A stretch of DNA of 64,000 nt from DATIUV01 sp049322755. Lineage in GTDB: Bacteria; Pseudomonadota; Gammaproteobacteria; Burkholderiales; UBA6910. The stretch is taken from contig JBMOQX010000027.1 of NCBI GenBank assembly GCA_049322755.1, positions 1 to 64,000 of the forward strand. The letters run 5' to 3'. The translations under genes and the position numbers were made by a program. Below the pieces are notes generated by a model. That model saw nothing but the letters and a program-made list of their open reading frames with translations, ran no database searches and was not told where the DNA came from. Positions 52,635 to 60,623 of this stretch are shown piece by piece. Within the stretch, counting starts at the first letter, position 1. Each line of letters begins with the position of its first letter.

Positions 52635-53795
52635 TTACTTCGCGACGGCGGCGGAGGCCGCGGTGGCGCCGCCGGCCGGGACCACCTGCACCGGCGCGCC
52701 GGGTCCGATCTTGATCACGCCGTCGACGATCACGCGCTCGCCGGCCTCGAGGCCGGAGCGGATCACCCACGAGTCGCCGTTCCACGGCCCCAGCTTCACC
52801 GGGCGCGCCTGGGCCTTGCTCTCGGCGTCGACGACGTAGACGAACTTGCCCTGGGGCCCCTCCAGCACCGCGCGCTGCGGCACCAATACGGCCTGCGGGC
52901 GGGTGGCGCCGTTGATCACCACGCGCACGAACTCGCCGGCGCGCAACAGGCCGCGCGGGTTGGGCAGCTCGGCGCGCGCTTCGCTGGTGCCGGTGGCGGA
53001 GCTCACGCGCACGTCGGTGAAGTCCAGCACGCCGGTCTGGGAATAGGTGGTGCCGTCGGCCAGCTTCACGTCCACCTTGTACTTGCCGTCGGCCGGCAGC
53101 CTGACGCGCCCGGCCTGGATCTCCTCGCGGATCGCCAGCTGCTCGCGGTCGGGAATGCCGAAGATCACGTACATCGGGTCGGTCTGCGTCACCGTGGTGA
53201 GCAGCACGTCCGGGCCCGACACCAGCGTGCCCTCGGAGACGACGGCGCGGCTGGAGACGCCCGAGATCGGCGCCTCGACCCGCGTCCACTCCAGGTCGAG
53301 CTGCGCCTGCTCGAGCCGCGCCCGCGCCGCCTGCACTTCGGCCGCGGCGACCTGCTCGGCGGACACCGCGTCGTCGTAATCCTTCTGCGCCACCGCCTTG
53401 GCGTCGTAGGCGGGCTTGAGCCGCGCGACATCGCGCTTCGCCTGCGCCAGGCGTGCCTCCGCCACCGCCAGGTCGGCGGCAGCGCGGTTGCGGGCGACCT
53501 GGAACGGCGCCGGGTCGATGAGGAACAGCGACTGCCCGGCCTTCACCGGCGCGCCTTCCTTGAAGTTGCGCTTCTGCAGGATGCCGGTGACGCGGGCGCG
53601 CACCTCCACCTCGCGGTAGCCGGCGGTCTGGCCGACGTACTCGTAGCTGACGGGCAGGTCGCGCGGCTCCACGGTCATCACCGCCACCGGCGGGGGCGGC
53701 GGCGGACCGGGCGGGGCGCCGACGTCGCCGCAGGCGGCGAGCAGCGCGGCGGTGGGGACGAGAAGCAACGTCTGGCGCAGGGTCTTGGCAATCAT
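52635..53795 (-). CDS. RND efflux membrane fusion lipoprotein (AcrA/TtgA-like)
   Basis: This adaptor of about 386 residues has a lipoprotein signal (LLVPTAALLAAC) followed by a proline run. Then come EVEVRARVTGILQKRNFKEG, LFLIDPAPFQVARNRAAADL, a coiled-coil hairpin, and EWTRVEAPISGVSSRAVVSE. The start may be 53795 or five codons earlier at 53810. It is the first gene of the operon adaptor, permease, channel, and its promoter region holds the AcrR-type operator. Confidence 0.95.
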   Translation of the reverse strand: MIAKTLRQTLLLVPTAALLAACGDVGAPPGPPPPPPVAVMTVEPRDLPVSYEYVGQTAGYREVEVRARVTGILQKRNFKEGAPVKAGQSLFLIDPAPFQVARNRAAADLAVAEARLAQAKRDVARLKPAYDAKAVAQKDYDDAVSAEQVAAAEVQAARARLEQAQLDLEWTRVEAPISGVSSRAVVSEGTLVSGPDVLLTTVTQTDPMYVIFGIPDREQLAIREEIQAGRVRLPADGKYKVDVKLADGTTYSQTGVLDFTDVRVSSATGTSEARAELPNPRGLLRAGEFVRVVINGATRPQAVLVPQRAVLEGPQGKFVYVVDAESKAQARPVKLGPWNGDSWVIRSGLEAGERVIVDGVIKIGPGAPVQVVPAGGATAASAAVAK

Positions 53796-53904
53796 GGTTG
53801 CTCGCAACATGTTTGGTCGCGGTTACGGGGCAATGCGCCCGGCGGACCGGCCGGGCCGCCGGCGTCGGGGTGGGCCGATCGGTCCACTCGACACGGCAGC
53901 GGAG

Positions 53905-53932
53905 TTTACATACAGCCGTGAATGTATGTAAA
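53905..53932. promoter_or_regulatory. AcrR/TtgR-type operator
   Basis: TTTACATACA (53905-53914) and TGTATGTAAA (53923-53932) are perfect inverted arms around GCCGTGAA. The inner TACATACA-N8-TGTATGTA matches the known AcrR box of enterobacteria almost base for base. It lies between the divergent RND operon and its tetR gene, covering both likely promoters, so the TetR protein should repress both. Confidence 0.88.
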
Positions 53933-53995
53933 GTGTATTAGAATATCGCCAAATCCATTGTCGCGAGCCGGTAAGAATCCGGACCCCGAGGAGTC

Positions 53996-54709
53996 ATGGT
54001 CAGACGCACGAAGGACGAAGCGCAGGAGACGCGCAACGGCATCCTGGACGCCGCCGAGCGCATGTTCGGCGAGCGCGGCGTGTCGCGCACCTCGCTGGAA
54101 GACATCGCCGATGCGGCGGGCGTGACGCGCGGCGCCATCTACTGGCATTTCGCCAACAAGAACGAGCTGTTCCAGGCGATGGCCGACCGCGTGCTGCTGC
54201 CGATGGAGGACATCATGCGCCAGGCCGCCGAGGAGAGCACCGAGGATCCGGTGGCGCGGCTTGCGGAGGCGTGCGTGCAGACCCTGCGCCGCACCGTCGA
54301 AGATGCCCAGTGCCGCCGCGTGCTGGAAATCCTCTGCTACCGCTGCGAGAGCGTGGGCGACCTCGCCAGCATTTCCATCCGTCACCGGGAGTGCCGCGCC
54401 GGCGGACTGCAGATGATGGAGCGCGCTTTCAGGAACGCGGTGCGGCGCGGCCAGCTGCCGGCCGGCCTGAATGCGCGGCGCGCGGCGGTGGGCCTCGACG
54501 CGTTCATCATGGGCCTGGTGTACGCGTGGCTGCTGGATCCGGCGTCGTTCCCGCTGGCGCGGGAAGCCCGGGCGCTGGTGGACACCTACCTGGGTGGCCT
54601 GGCGCAGGTTGCGCCGGCGAAACCTGCGTCCCGGGCCGCTTCCGCCAAGCCGCGCCGCCGCACCGCCGCTGCCCGCGCCGGGGGTGACGCGCGCCGCCGC
54701 AGCGCTTGA
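53996..54709 (+). CDS. TetR-family repressor of the RND pump (AcrR/TtgR-like)
   Basis: This 237-residue protein has the TetR helix-turn-helix: ETRNGILDAAERMFGERGVS, then LEDIADAAGVTRGAIYWHF and NKNELFQAM. The central part, with RVLEILCYRCESVGDLASIS, matches the AcrR/TtgR ligand domain. A basic, alanine-rich tail (PASRAASAKPRRRTAAARAG) extends beyond the usual length and could add DNA contact. Divergence from the pump operon, with the palindromic operator between, gives high confidence in the target. Confidence 0.95.
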   Translation: MVRRTKDEAQETRNGILDAAERMFGERGVSRTSLEDIADAAGVTRGAIYWHFANKNELFQAMADRVLLPMEDIMRQAAEESTEDPVARLAEACVQTLRRTVEDAQCRRVLEILCYRCESVGDLASISIRHRECRAGGLQMMERAFRNAVRRGQLPAGLNARRAAVGLDAFIMGLVYAWLLDPASFPLAREARALVDTYLGGLAQVAPAKPASRAASAKPRRRTAAARAGGDARRRSA

Positions 54710-54725
54710 GCGGCGCCGCCGGGTG

Positions 54726-55703
54726 TCACACCTCTTCGGCGACGGGCTCGATGACGCCCGCCTCGCTCAGCAGCCAGTCGCGAAACGCCGCCACCTGGGG
54801 CCGTTCCGCCACCGCCTCGTCGCACACCAGGTAGTAGGCGAAGCCGGATTCCACCACCACGTCGAACGGCGCCACCAGATCGCCGGCGACGATGTCCGCC
54901 GCCACCAGCGGCTTGATGCCGAGCGCCACGCCGAGCCCGTCCACCGCGGCGTCGATGGCCAGCGCGGAATTGGTGAAGCGCGGGCCGCGGGCCACGTCGA
55001 CACCACTCACGCCGGCGGCCTTGAGCCAGGCTTCCCACGACAGCCGCTCGGCGACGTCGGGAATGGTGTCGTCGTGCAGCAGCGTGTGGTGCCGCAGGTC
55101 CTCCGGCACCCGCAGCGGCCGGCCGCTCTGCAGCAGGCGCGGGCTGCACACGGGGTAGTATCCGGCGCTGATCAGCTTGTCGACCCGCGCGCCCGGGTAG
55201 CGCCCGCGGCCGAAGCGGATGGTGACCAGCGTGGCCGCGTCGTCCGCGGATGCGTCGCCGTCGCCGCCCGCGGTTTCGCCGCTTCCTGCGCTGTCGTCGA
55301 TCGCCCCGACGGCGGAGGAAATGCGCAGCTCCACCTCCGGGTGCAACGCGGTGAAACGGTGCAGGCGCGGCACCAGCCAGCGGGTGGCGAACAGGGGCGG
55401 GGCACTGACCGCCAGCGGGCCAACCCGGGCGTGGGTGCGCGTGCGCTCCACCGCCACCGCCAGGCACTCGAACGCCTCCTGGACCTTGGGCATGGCCGCC
55501 TTGCCGGCGTCGGTGAGCTCCAGCGCCCGGGTCAGGCGGCGGAACAATTTCACGCCCAGCTGGTCTTCCAACCCTTTGACCATGTGGCTGATGGCAGCCG
55601 GCGTGACGTGCAGCTCCGCCGCCGCCTTCTTGAAGCTCAGGTGGCGGGCGGCGGCCTCGAAGGCCCGAAACGCGTTCAGGGGCGGCAGGCGGTGATAGGA
55701 CAT
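54726..55703 (-). CDS. LysR-family regulator of the GcvA type
   Basis: This 325-residue regulator has the helix-turn-helix LPPLNAFRAFEAAARHLSFK and AAELHVTPAAISHMVKGLED typical of the GcvA/AmpR branch, and the effector domain VSAPPLFATRWLVPRLHRFT. A run of about 20 residues rich in Gly, Asp and Ala (SAGSGETAGGDGDASADDAA) interrupts the first effector subdomain, an unusual insertion. It is convergent with tetR (16-base gap). The target is unknown; its upstream region also precedes the small gene at 55860. Confidence 0.92.
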   Translation of the reverse strand: MSYHRLPPLNAFRAFEAAARHLSFKKAAAELHVTPAAISHMVKGLEDQLGVKLFRRLTRALELTDAGKAAMPKVQEAFECLAVAVERTRTHARVGPLAVSAPPLFATRWLVPRLHRFTALHPEVELRISSAVGAIDDSAGSGETAGGDGDASADDAATLVTIRFGRGRYPGARVDKLISAGYYPVCSPRLLQSGRPLRVPEDLRHHTLLHDDTIPDVAERLSWEAWLKAAGVSGVDVARGPRFTNSALAIDAAVDGLGVALGIKPLVAADIVAGDLVAPFDVVVESGFAYYLVCDEAVAERPQVAAFRDWLLSEAGVIEPVAEEV

Positions 55704-55859
55704 CGGTCTACAGGTTAATCCATCTATTGTATCGCATGATAAATCATTGCTTGTTGCGTTGCACCATCGGCCTTATAAATAGTCCAATATCTGTTGACGG
55801 AAATTCCCGTCGCCGTCCGAGAACGGACTTAACTTTTTGAAAGGTTTTGGGTAAGTGAA
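55704..55859. promoter_or_regulatory. AT-rich divergent promoter region
   Basis: This gap is far more AT-rich than its surroundings. It holds GTATCGCATGATAAATCATT and TTATAAATAG segments that could serve promoters in both directions, for the LysR gene to the left and the small gene to the right. ATGATAAATCAT (about 55736-55747) is a near-perfect short palindrome. No single promoter can be fixed by eye. Confidence 0.45.
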
Positions 55860-56027
55860 ATGAAGACCACAGACGCACAAGCCCTGATCTTCGAGGCTAG
55901 AGCGCTTCGGGGTCGGGTCCTCCGGGAGATGGCTGTCTCCACGTTGGATAGGATCAAGCGGGTTTATCGCAAGGCGGTGGCGGCCGAGCAGGCTCGGGCG
56001 CGCCGGGCCAAGCCCGCAGCCTGCTGA
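55860..56027 (+). CDS. small basic helical protein of unknown function
   Basis: This 55-residue frame begins ATGAAGACC and encodes KTTDAQALIFEARALRGRVL, then REMAVSTLDRIKRVYRKAVA and a basic end with ARARRAKPAAC. It looks like one or two amphipathic helices, like the small proteobacterial proteins of the RSP_7527 kind, but I cannot assign a family. It stands alone after an AT-rich region and is followed about 95 bases later by a strong terminator, so it is probably expressed as its own short transcript. Confidence 0.6.
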   Translation: MKTTDAQALIFEARALRGRVLREMAVSTLDRIKRVYRKAVAAEQARARRAKPAAC

Positions 56028-56120
56028 GCAGGCTTTCAGAACCGCGCGCCGGCCGCGAACCGGCTGGCGTACGGGCCTCGGTCTGTTTTCCTCCTCCTCC
56101 TCCTCCAGACCGATGGCTTT

Positions 56121-56149
56121 AAGGGGTGCCGCTTGGCACCCCTTTTTTT
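56121..56149 (+). terminator. strong rho-independent terminator
   Basis: AAGGGGTGCC (56121-56130) pairs perfectly with GGCACCCCTT (56135-56144) around the loop GCTT, followed by a run of seven T. It ends the transcript of the small gene at 55860. The complementary strand has an A-run on the other side, so it could partly serve the convergent E1 gene as well. Confidence 0.93.
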
Positions 56150-56178
56150 ATTTCAACGGGTTATGTGTGAGCCAGTGC

Positions 56179-58836
56179 TCACGAAACAGCCCGGTCCTGC
56201 CACGGCCCTGCCGCCGCCGGGGCGATCCCCAGCCGGGCGGGCGCCGACCTGAGCACCGACGGCTCGATTTCCCCGTCGGCATGGAGGCCGGCCAGCGCGG
56301 CATGCGCGATGTACCGGCGGTCCACCTCGAAGAACCGCCGCAGGTTGACCCGCGTGTCGCTGCGGCCGAAGCCGTCGGTGCCCAGCACCGTGAAGCGGCG
56401 GCCGGCGGGCAGGTAGGGCGCCACCAGGCTCGGCACCGCCCGCACGTAGTCGCTGGCGGCGACGATGGGCCCGGCGGTGGGTCCCAGGCACTGCTCGAGC
56501 CAGCTGGTCCGTGAGCCGCCGCCGGCGGCCAGCCGGTTGTCCCGCTCCGCTGCCATTGCGTCGCGCTGCAGCTCGGTGAAGCTGGTCACGCTCCAGACGT
56601 TGGCCCGGATGTCGTATTCCTGCTCCAGCAGCTCGGCCCCGGCGATGGCTTCGCGCAGGATCGTGCCGCTGGCCAGCAGCTGGACCCGGGCGCCGTCGCG
56701 GCCGTGCAGCAGGTACATCCCGCGGAGGATTCCGTCCGCGGCGCCCGCCGGCATCGCGGGGTGCGCGTAGTTCTCGTTCATGATCGTGACGTAATAGAAC
56801 ACATCCTCCTGCTGCTCCAGCATGCGCCGCGTGCCGTCCTGCAGGATCACCGCCAGCTCGTAGCCGTAGCAGGGATCGTACGCGCGGCAGTTGGGGATGG
56901 TGGCGGCGATCAGGTGTGACGAGCCGTCCTGGTGCTGCAGACCCTCGCCGGAGAGCGTCGTGCGCCCCGCGGTGGCCCCCATCAGGAACCCGCGCGAGCG
57001 CGAGTCGGCCGCGGCCCAGATCAGATCGCCGATGCGCTGGAAACCGAACATCGAGTAGAAGGTGTAGAACGGCAGCATCGGCGTGCCGTGGGCGGAGTAC
57101 GCCGTGGCCGCCGCCAGCCACGACGAGATCGCACCCGCCTCGGAGATGCCTTCCTCCAGGATCTGGCCGTCCTTCGCCTCCTTGTAGTAGAGCAGCTCGT
57201 CGCGGTCCTCGGGGTCGTAGGTCTGGCCCACCGACGAGTAGATCGCCACCTGCCGGAACAGCGACTGCATGCCGAAGGTGCGCGCCTCGTCGGCGACGAT
57301 GGGCACGACGCGCGGGCCGATCTGCCCGTCCTTCAGCACCTGGCCGAGCCACTGCACGAACAGCATCGTGGTGGACTGCTCGCGCTCGCGCGAGCCTTCG
57401 AGGAAACGCGCGAAGGCGTCCAGCGCCGATACCCCGATCTTCGGCGCCTTCGCGGAGCGCGCCGGCACGTAGCCGCCCAGCGCACGGCGCCGTGCGTGCA
57501 GGTACTTCAGCTCCGGGCTGTCGTCCGCCGGCTTGCAGAACCTGAGCGCGCGCACGTCGGCATCCGACAGCGGCAGGTTGAAGCGGTCGCGGAACGCGAG
57601 CAGCGCGTCGTCCTCCAGCTTCTTCGCCTGGTGCGCGCCCATCCTGCCCTGGCCCCAGTGGCCCATGCCGTAGCCTTTCTTGGTCTGGGCCAGGATCACG
57701 GTCGGCCGGCCGCGCAGGTTCACCGCCGCGTGGTACGCGGCGTGGATCTTGAGCGGATCGTGGCCGCCGCGGCGCAGGCGGTCGATGTCCGCGTCCGACA
57801 GGTCCGCCACCAGACGCCGCAGCTCGGGGTACTTGTTGAAAAAATGCTCGCGGTTGAAGCGGCCGTCGGTGGCGGCGTACTTCTGCAGTTCCCCGTCCAC
57901 GGTCTCGTGCAGCCGCTGCAGCAGGATGCCGTCCTTGTCGCGCGCGAACAGCGGATCCCAGTCCGAGCCCCACAGCACCTTGATCACGTTCCAGCCGGCG
58001 CCGGTGAACAGCCCCTCCAGCTCCTGGATGATGGAGCCGTTGCCGCGCACCGGGCCGTCGAGCCGCTGCAGGTTGCAGTTCACCACGAACACCAGGTTGT
58101 CGAGCTCCTCGCGCGCGGCGAGCGACAAGCCCGCGAGCGCCTCCGGCTCGTCCATCTCGCCGTCGCCGACGAACGCCCACACGCGCCGTCCGCGGGTGGC
58201 GAGCAGGTTGCGGTCCTCCAGGTACTTGAGGAAGCGCGCCTGATAGATGGCGTTGATCGGGCCCAGCCCCATGGAGCCGGTGGGAAACTGCCAGAAGTCC
58301 GGCATCAGCCAGGGGTGGCAGTAGGAGGAGAGGCCGCCGCCGCCGGTTTCGCGCCGGTAGCTGTCGAGATGGGCCTCGGTGAGCCGTCCCTCGAGGAAGG
58401 CGCGTGCGTACACGCCGGGCGCCGAATGCGGTTGGAAATACACCAGGTCGCCCGCGTCGCCGGCGCGGAAGAAGTGGTTGTAGCCCACTTCGAACAGGTC
58501 GGCGGCCGAGGCATAGCTGGCGATATGGCCGCCCAGTTCCGGATGCGCGCGGTTGGCGCGCACCACCATCGCCAGGGCGTTCCAGCGCACCAGCGCGGTG
58601 ATGCGCTCCTCCATCCCCAGGTCGCCCGGGTAGGGCGGCTGCTCCGCGAGCGGAATCGTGTTCACGTACGCGGTGGTGGCGTTGAAGCGCAGGCGCCGGC
58701 ACGAGCGGCGCGCGCTGTCGAACAGCTGCTGCAGCAGGTACTCGGCGCGCTCCTCGCCTTCCTCCGCGATCAGCGCCTGCAGCGCGTCGATCCATTCCCG
58801 GGTCTCGTCCGGGTCGACGTCGTGGGGGTGTCCCAT
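56179..58836 (-). CDS. aceE/mdeB-like: homodimeric 2-oxoacid dehydrogenase E1 (AceE family; pyruvate or 2-oxobutyrate)
   Basis: This 885-residue thiamine-diphosphate enzyme has the AceE layout. The cofactor motif is VGDGEMDEPEALAGLSLAAR ending in VNCNLQ, the pyrimidine part has GEGLQHQDGSSHL, and the C-terminus has VLGTDGFGRSDTRVNLRRFF. It decarboxylates pyruvate or a related 2-oxoacid and acetylates an E2 lipoyl domain. No E2 or E3 gene is adjacent. Instead an Lrp-type regulator is divergent, as in the Pseudomonas mdeR-mdeA-mdeB locus for methionine breakdown, where the E1 acts on 2-oxobutyrate. The methionine lyase gene is not in the window. Confidence 0.92.
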   Translation of the reverse strand: MGHPHDVDPDETREWIDALQALIAEEGEERAEYLLQQLFDSARRSCRRLRFNATTAYVNTIPLAEQPPYPGDLGMEERITALVRWNALAMVVRANRAHPELGGHIASYASAADLFEVGYNHFFRAGDAGDLVYFQPHSAPGVYARAFLEGRLTEAHLDSYRRETGGGGLSSYCHPWLMPDFWQFPTGSMGLGPINAIYQARFLKYLEDRNLLATRGRRVWAFVGDGEMDEPEALAGLSLAAREELDNLVFVVNCNLQRLDGPVRGNGSIIQELEGLFTGAGWNVIKVLWGSDWDPLFARDKDGILLQRLHETVDGELQKYAATDGRFNREHFFNKYPELRRLVADLSDADIDRLRRGGHDPLKIHAAYHAAVNLRGRPTVILAQTKKGYGMGHWGQGRMGAHQAKKLEDDALLAFRDRFNLPLSDADVRALRFCKPADDSPELKYLHARRRALGGYVPARSAKAPKIGVSALDAFARFLEGSREREQSTTMLFVQWLGQVLKDGQIGPRVVPIVADEARTFGMQSLFRQVAIYSSVGQTYDPEDRDELLYYKEAKDGQILEEGISEAGAISSWLAAATAYSAHGTPMLPFYTFYSMFGFQRIGDLIWAAADSRSRGFLMGATAGRTTLSGEGLQHQDGSSHLIAATIPNCRAYDPCYGYELAVILQDGTRRMLEQQEDVFYYVTIMNENYAHPAMPAGAADGILRGMYLLHGRDGARVQLLASGTILREAIAGAELLEQEYDIRANVWSVTSFTELQRDAMAAERDNRLAAGGGSRTSWLEQCLGPTAGPIVAASDYVRAVPSLVAPYLPAGRRFTVLGTDGFGRSDTRVNLRRFFEVDRRYIAHAALAGLHADGEIEPSVLRSAPARLGIAPAAAGPWQDRAVS

Positions 58837-58917
58837 GGCGTGCTCCTCCTGTGCTGAAAATGGTACGCCCCGGGCGGGCCCGACGTGTTGCGAAATGGGT
58901 GGTCAGAGCGGCCGATC

Positions 58918-58938
58918 GCGCAATAAAATTGCGCGCAA
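58918..58938. promoter_or_regulatory. overlapping palindromes between the E1 gene and the Lrp-type regulator
   Basis: GCGCAAT (58918-58924) and ATTGCGC (58928-58934) are perfect inverted arms around AAA. TTGCGCGCAA (58929-58938) is a second, overlapping palindrome. They lie 21 to 41 bases before the regulator ATG and 82 bases before the E1 start, in the only AT-containing part of the gap. An Lrp/AsnC-type dimer would be expected to bind here. Confidence 0.6.
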
Positions 58939-58958
58939 CAGCAAAAACGAGGCGCAAA

Positions 58959-59435
58959 ATGCGATCCACGGAGCTGGACCCCATCGACCGCCGCATCCTG
59001 GAGGTGCTCCAGCGCGACGCCCGCATCGCCAACGTCGACCTGGCGGAGAAGATCAACCTCTCGCCCAGCCCCTGCCTGCGCCGGGTGCGCGAGCTGGAAG
59101 CTACCGGCGTCATCCGCCGCTACGCCGCACTGGTGGATCCGCTGGCGCTGGGCCTGTCGGTGAGCGTGTTCATCCACGTCACCCTGGAGAAGCAGGTGGA
59201 GCGCGTGCTGGATACCTTCGAGGCCGCGATCCGCGAGCGCCCCGAGGTGATGGAGTGCTACCTGATGACCGGCGAGTCCGACTACCTGCTGCGCGTGGTG
59301 GTGCCGGACATGCCCGCATTGGAGCGCTTCATCCTCGACTTCCTCACGCGCATCCCGGGCGTGGGCAACATCAAGTCCAGCTTCGCGCTCAAGCAGGTGA
59401 AGTACGAGACGGCGCTGCCGCTGGGGAGCGGGTGA
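58959..59435 (+). CDS. Lrp/AsnC-family regulator (MdeR/BkdR-like)
   Basis: This 158-residue protein has the Lrp winged helix: LDPIDRRILEVLQRDARIAN, DLAEKINLSPSPCLRRVREL and EATGVIRRYAALVDP. A RAM effector domain follows, with VECYLMTGESDYLLRVVVPD-type sequence (here MECYLMTGESDYLLRVV). Length is typical (150-165). The ATG at 58959 is used because the upstream bases form the operator-like palindromes. Divergent from the E1 gene, it probably activates that gene in response to an amino acid, perhaps methionine. Confidence 0.93.
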   Translation: MRSTELDPIDRRILEVLQRDARIANVDLAEKINLSPSPCLRRVRELEATGVIRRYAALVDPLALGLSVSVFIHVTLEKQVERVLDTFEAAIRERPEVMECYLMTGESDYLLRVVVPDMPALERFILDFLTRIPGVGNIKSSFALKQVKYETALPLGSG

Positions 59436-59444
59436 AACGACTGC

Positions 59445-59657
59445 TCAAAGCAGTTCGCGAAATCGCTCGATCGTGAGGCCGGCGTCGCGAACGATACCGC
59501 CCATCGTGATGGCGTTGACCGGGTTGTGGCGCGGGACGGTAAGGATGCGTTGCCCGTCGCTGAGGACGGTGTGCTTGCCCTGGCGGACGACCCGGAATCC
59601 CGCCTTCTGCAGGGCACGGATCGCGTCGAGGTGATTGATGCCCGGGAGCTTGGGTAA
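59445..59657 (-). pseudogene. hicA: HicA-family toxin reading frame without a usable start codon
   Basis: The frame encodes PKLPGINHLDAIRALQKAGF, then RVVRQGKHTVLSDGQRILTV, PRHNPVNAITMGGIVRDAGL and TIERFRELL, a HicA mRNA interferase of about 70 residues with the expected histidine in QGKHTVL. The codon where the family begins (before PKLP) is TTA, and no ATG, GTG or TTG exists upstream in frame after the hicB region. It lies 2 bases after hicB. The toxin is therefore probably silent, unless a sequencing error or a rare start is involved. Confidence 0.75.
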
Positions 59658-59659
59658 GG

Positions 59660-59860
59660 CTAGAGGGCGATCTCGATCTCTCGGGTCTCTTGACCGCGAG
59701 CCTCTTCCTCCGCCGCCGCCGCCAGGTACTCCCGAATAGCGTCGCGAATGTTATCTATGGCTTCCTGCTCGGTGGCGCCTTGTGACCAGCAACCGGGCAA
59801 CCCCGGCACGGAAACGGCGAAGCCCTCTTCCGAGCGATGCAGAATGACGCGGTATCTCAT
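59660..59860 (-). CDS. hicB: HicB-family antitoxin
   Basis: This 66-residue protein is a short HicB: RYRVILHRSEEGFAVSVPGL, PGCWSQGATEQEAIDNIRDA and IREYLAAAAEEEARGQETRE. The partial RNase-H-like fold and GCWSQG-x-T motif are typical. There is no C-terminal DNA-binding domain, as in the type with a YlxR-like short antitoxin. GGAGG eight bases upstream and a TATAAT box (complement of 59881-59886) support expression. The order is antitoxin first, toxin second, with the toxin lacking a start. Confidence 0.9.
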   Translation of the reverse strand: MRYRVILHRSEEGFAVSVPGLPGCWSQGATEQEAIDNIRDAIREYLAAAAEEEARGQETREIEIAL

Positions 59861-59880
59861 GGGCGGACCTCCGAAGCAGG

Positions 59881-59886
59881 ATTATA
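59881..59886 (-). promoter_or_regulatory. perfect minus-10 box before hicB
   Basis: Read on the minus strand this is TATAAT, 21 bases before the hicB start codon. No convincing minus-35 is seen (TAACTC at the expected distance). It is the likely promoter of the hicBA remnant. Confidence 0.4.
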
Positions 59887-59946
59887 TTCCCGCGCCGACT
59901 TCCGAGTTAGCTGGACTCGCCAACAACGCGAGCACCGGAGGGGACC

Positions 59947-60623
59947 ATGCTGCAGACCGCCGACCTCACGATCCGCCTGCACCCCGCGGATGACTTCGTC
60001 ATCGCCCGCACGGACCTGCAGATCGGCACGCAGATCGTGCAGGAGAACATCCGCACGCGGGCGTCGATCCCCGCCGGCCCCCCAAGGTGGCGACCAGGGC
60101 CGTGTCGCCGGGCATGCCCGTGCGCCGCTGCAACCAGGTGATCGGCTTCGCCAGCAAGCCGAGCGTGATGGCGATCACGCATCGCACCGGCTGCGGCATG
60201 GCCTCGGACGGCGAGCCGGTGCGGCTGCTGCGCCGCGTGCTGGCGGGCTACGCGACGCACCCGAATTTCTACGGCGAGCTGCTGCCGGAGGCGAACCGGG
60301 TGCGGCGGGAGCCGGTGCCGGCGAGCCGCCTCGTGCTCGCCCTGCAGTGCGGCGGCTCGGACGGCTACTCCGGCGTGAGCGCGAACCCGACGCCCGGCAA
60401 CAAGCGCGGCGGGCTCACCACCATCCTCGAGAAATCGCTCGGCGCAGTGGCGAAGGGAGGCACCACCGGCCTGATGGACGTGTACGAGTACGCGGAACCG
60501 GTCGCCGAGCACGGCTTCGTCTTCATGGACACGCCGGGCTACGACCCCGTCTCCATCACCGGCCAGGTGGCGGGCGGCGCCAACGTCGTCGCCTTCACCA
60601 CCGGCCGCGGCGCGGTCACTTGA
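59947..60623 (+). pseudogene. UxaA/GarD-type (altronate/galactarate) dehydratase with frameshift and internal deletions
   Basis: The remains of a roughly 500-residue dehydratase are compressed to about 225 codons. The N-terminal SAF-type domain (IRLHPADDFVIARTDLQIGT) breaks at a run of six C near 60080, and the frame continues with KVATRAVSPGMPVRRCNQVI (an N-terminal part). Then VMAITHRTGCGMASDGEPVR, ELLPEANRVRREPVPASRLV, LALQCGGSDGYSGVSANP, PGNKRGGLTTILEKSLGAVA and FVFMDTPGYDPVSITGQVAG follow in order, but the segments that normally separate them are missing. The end after AFTTGRG is replaced. GGAGGGG before the ATG persists. It cannot encode an active enzyme. Confidence 0.82.

Noticed and set aside
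49446..53921. 1491-codon plus-strand frame opposite the second RND operon
   Set aside because: Same mirror-frame effect; the minus-strand genes have signal peptides, motifs and overlaps.
58770..59177. Minus-strand frame reading into the E1 promoter and the Lrp gene
   Set aside because: Overlaps the well-supported Lrp-type gene and has no start signals or motif.
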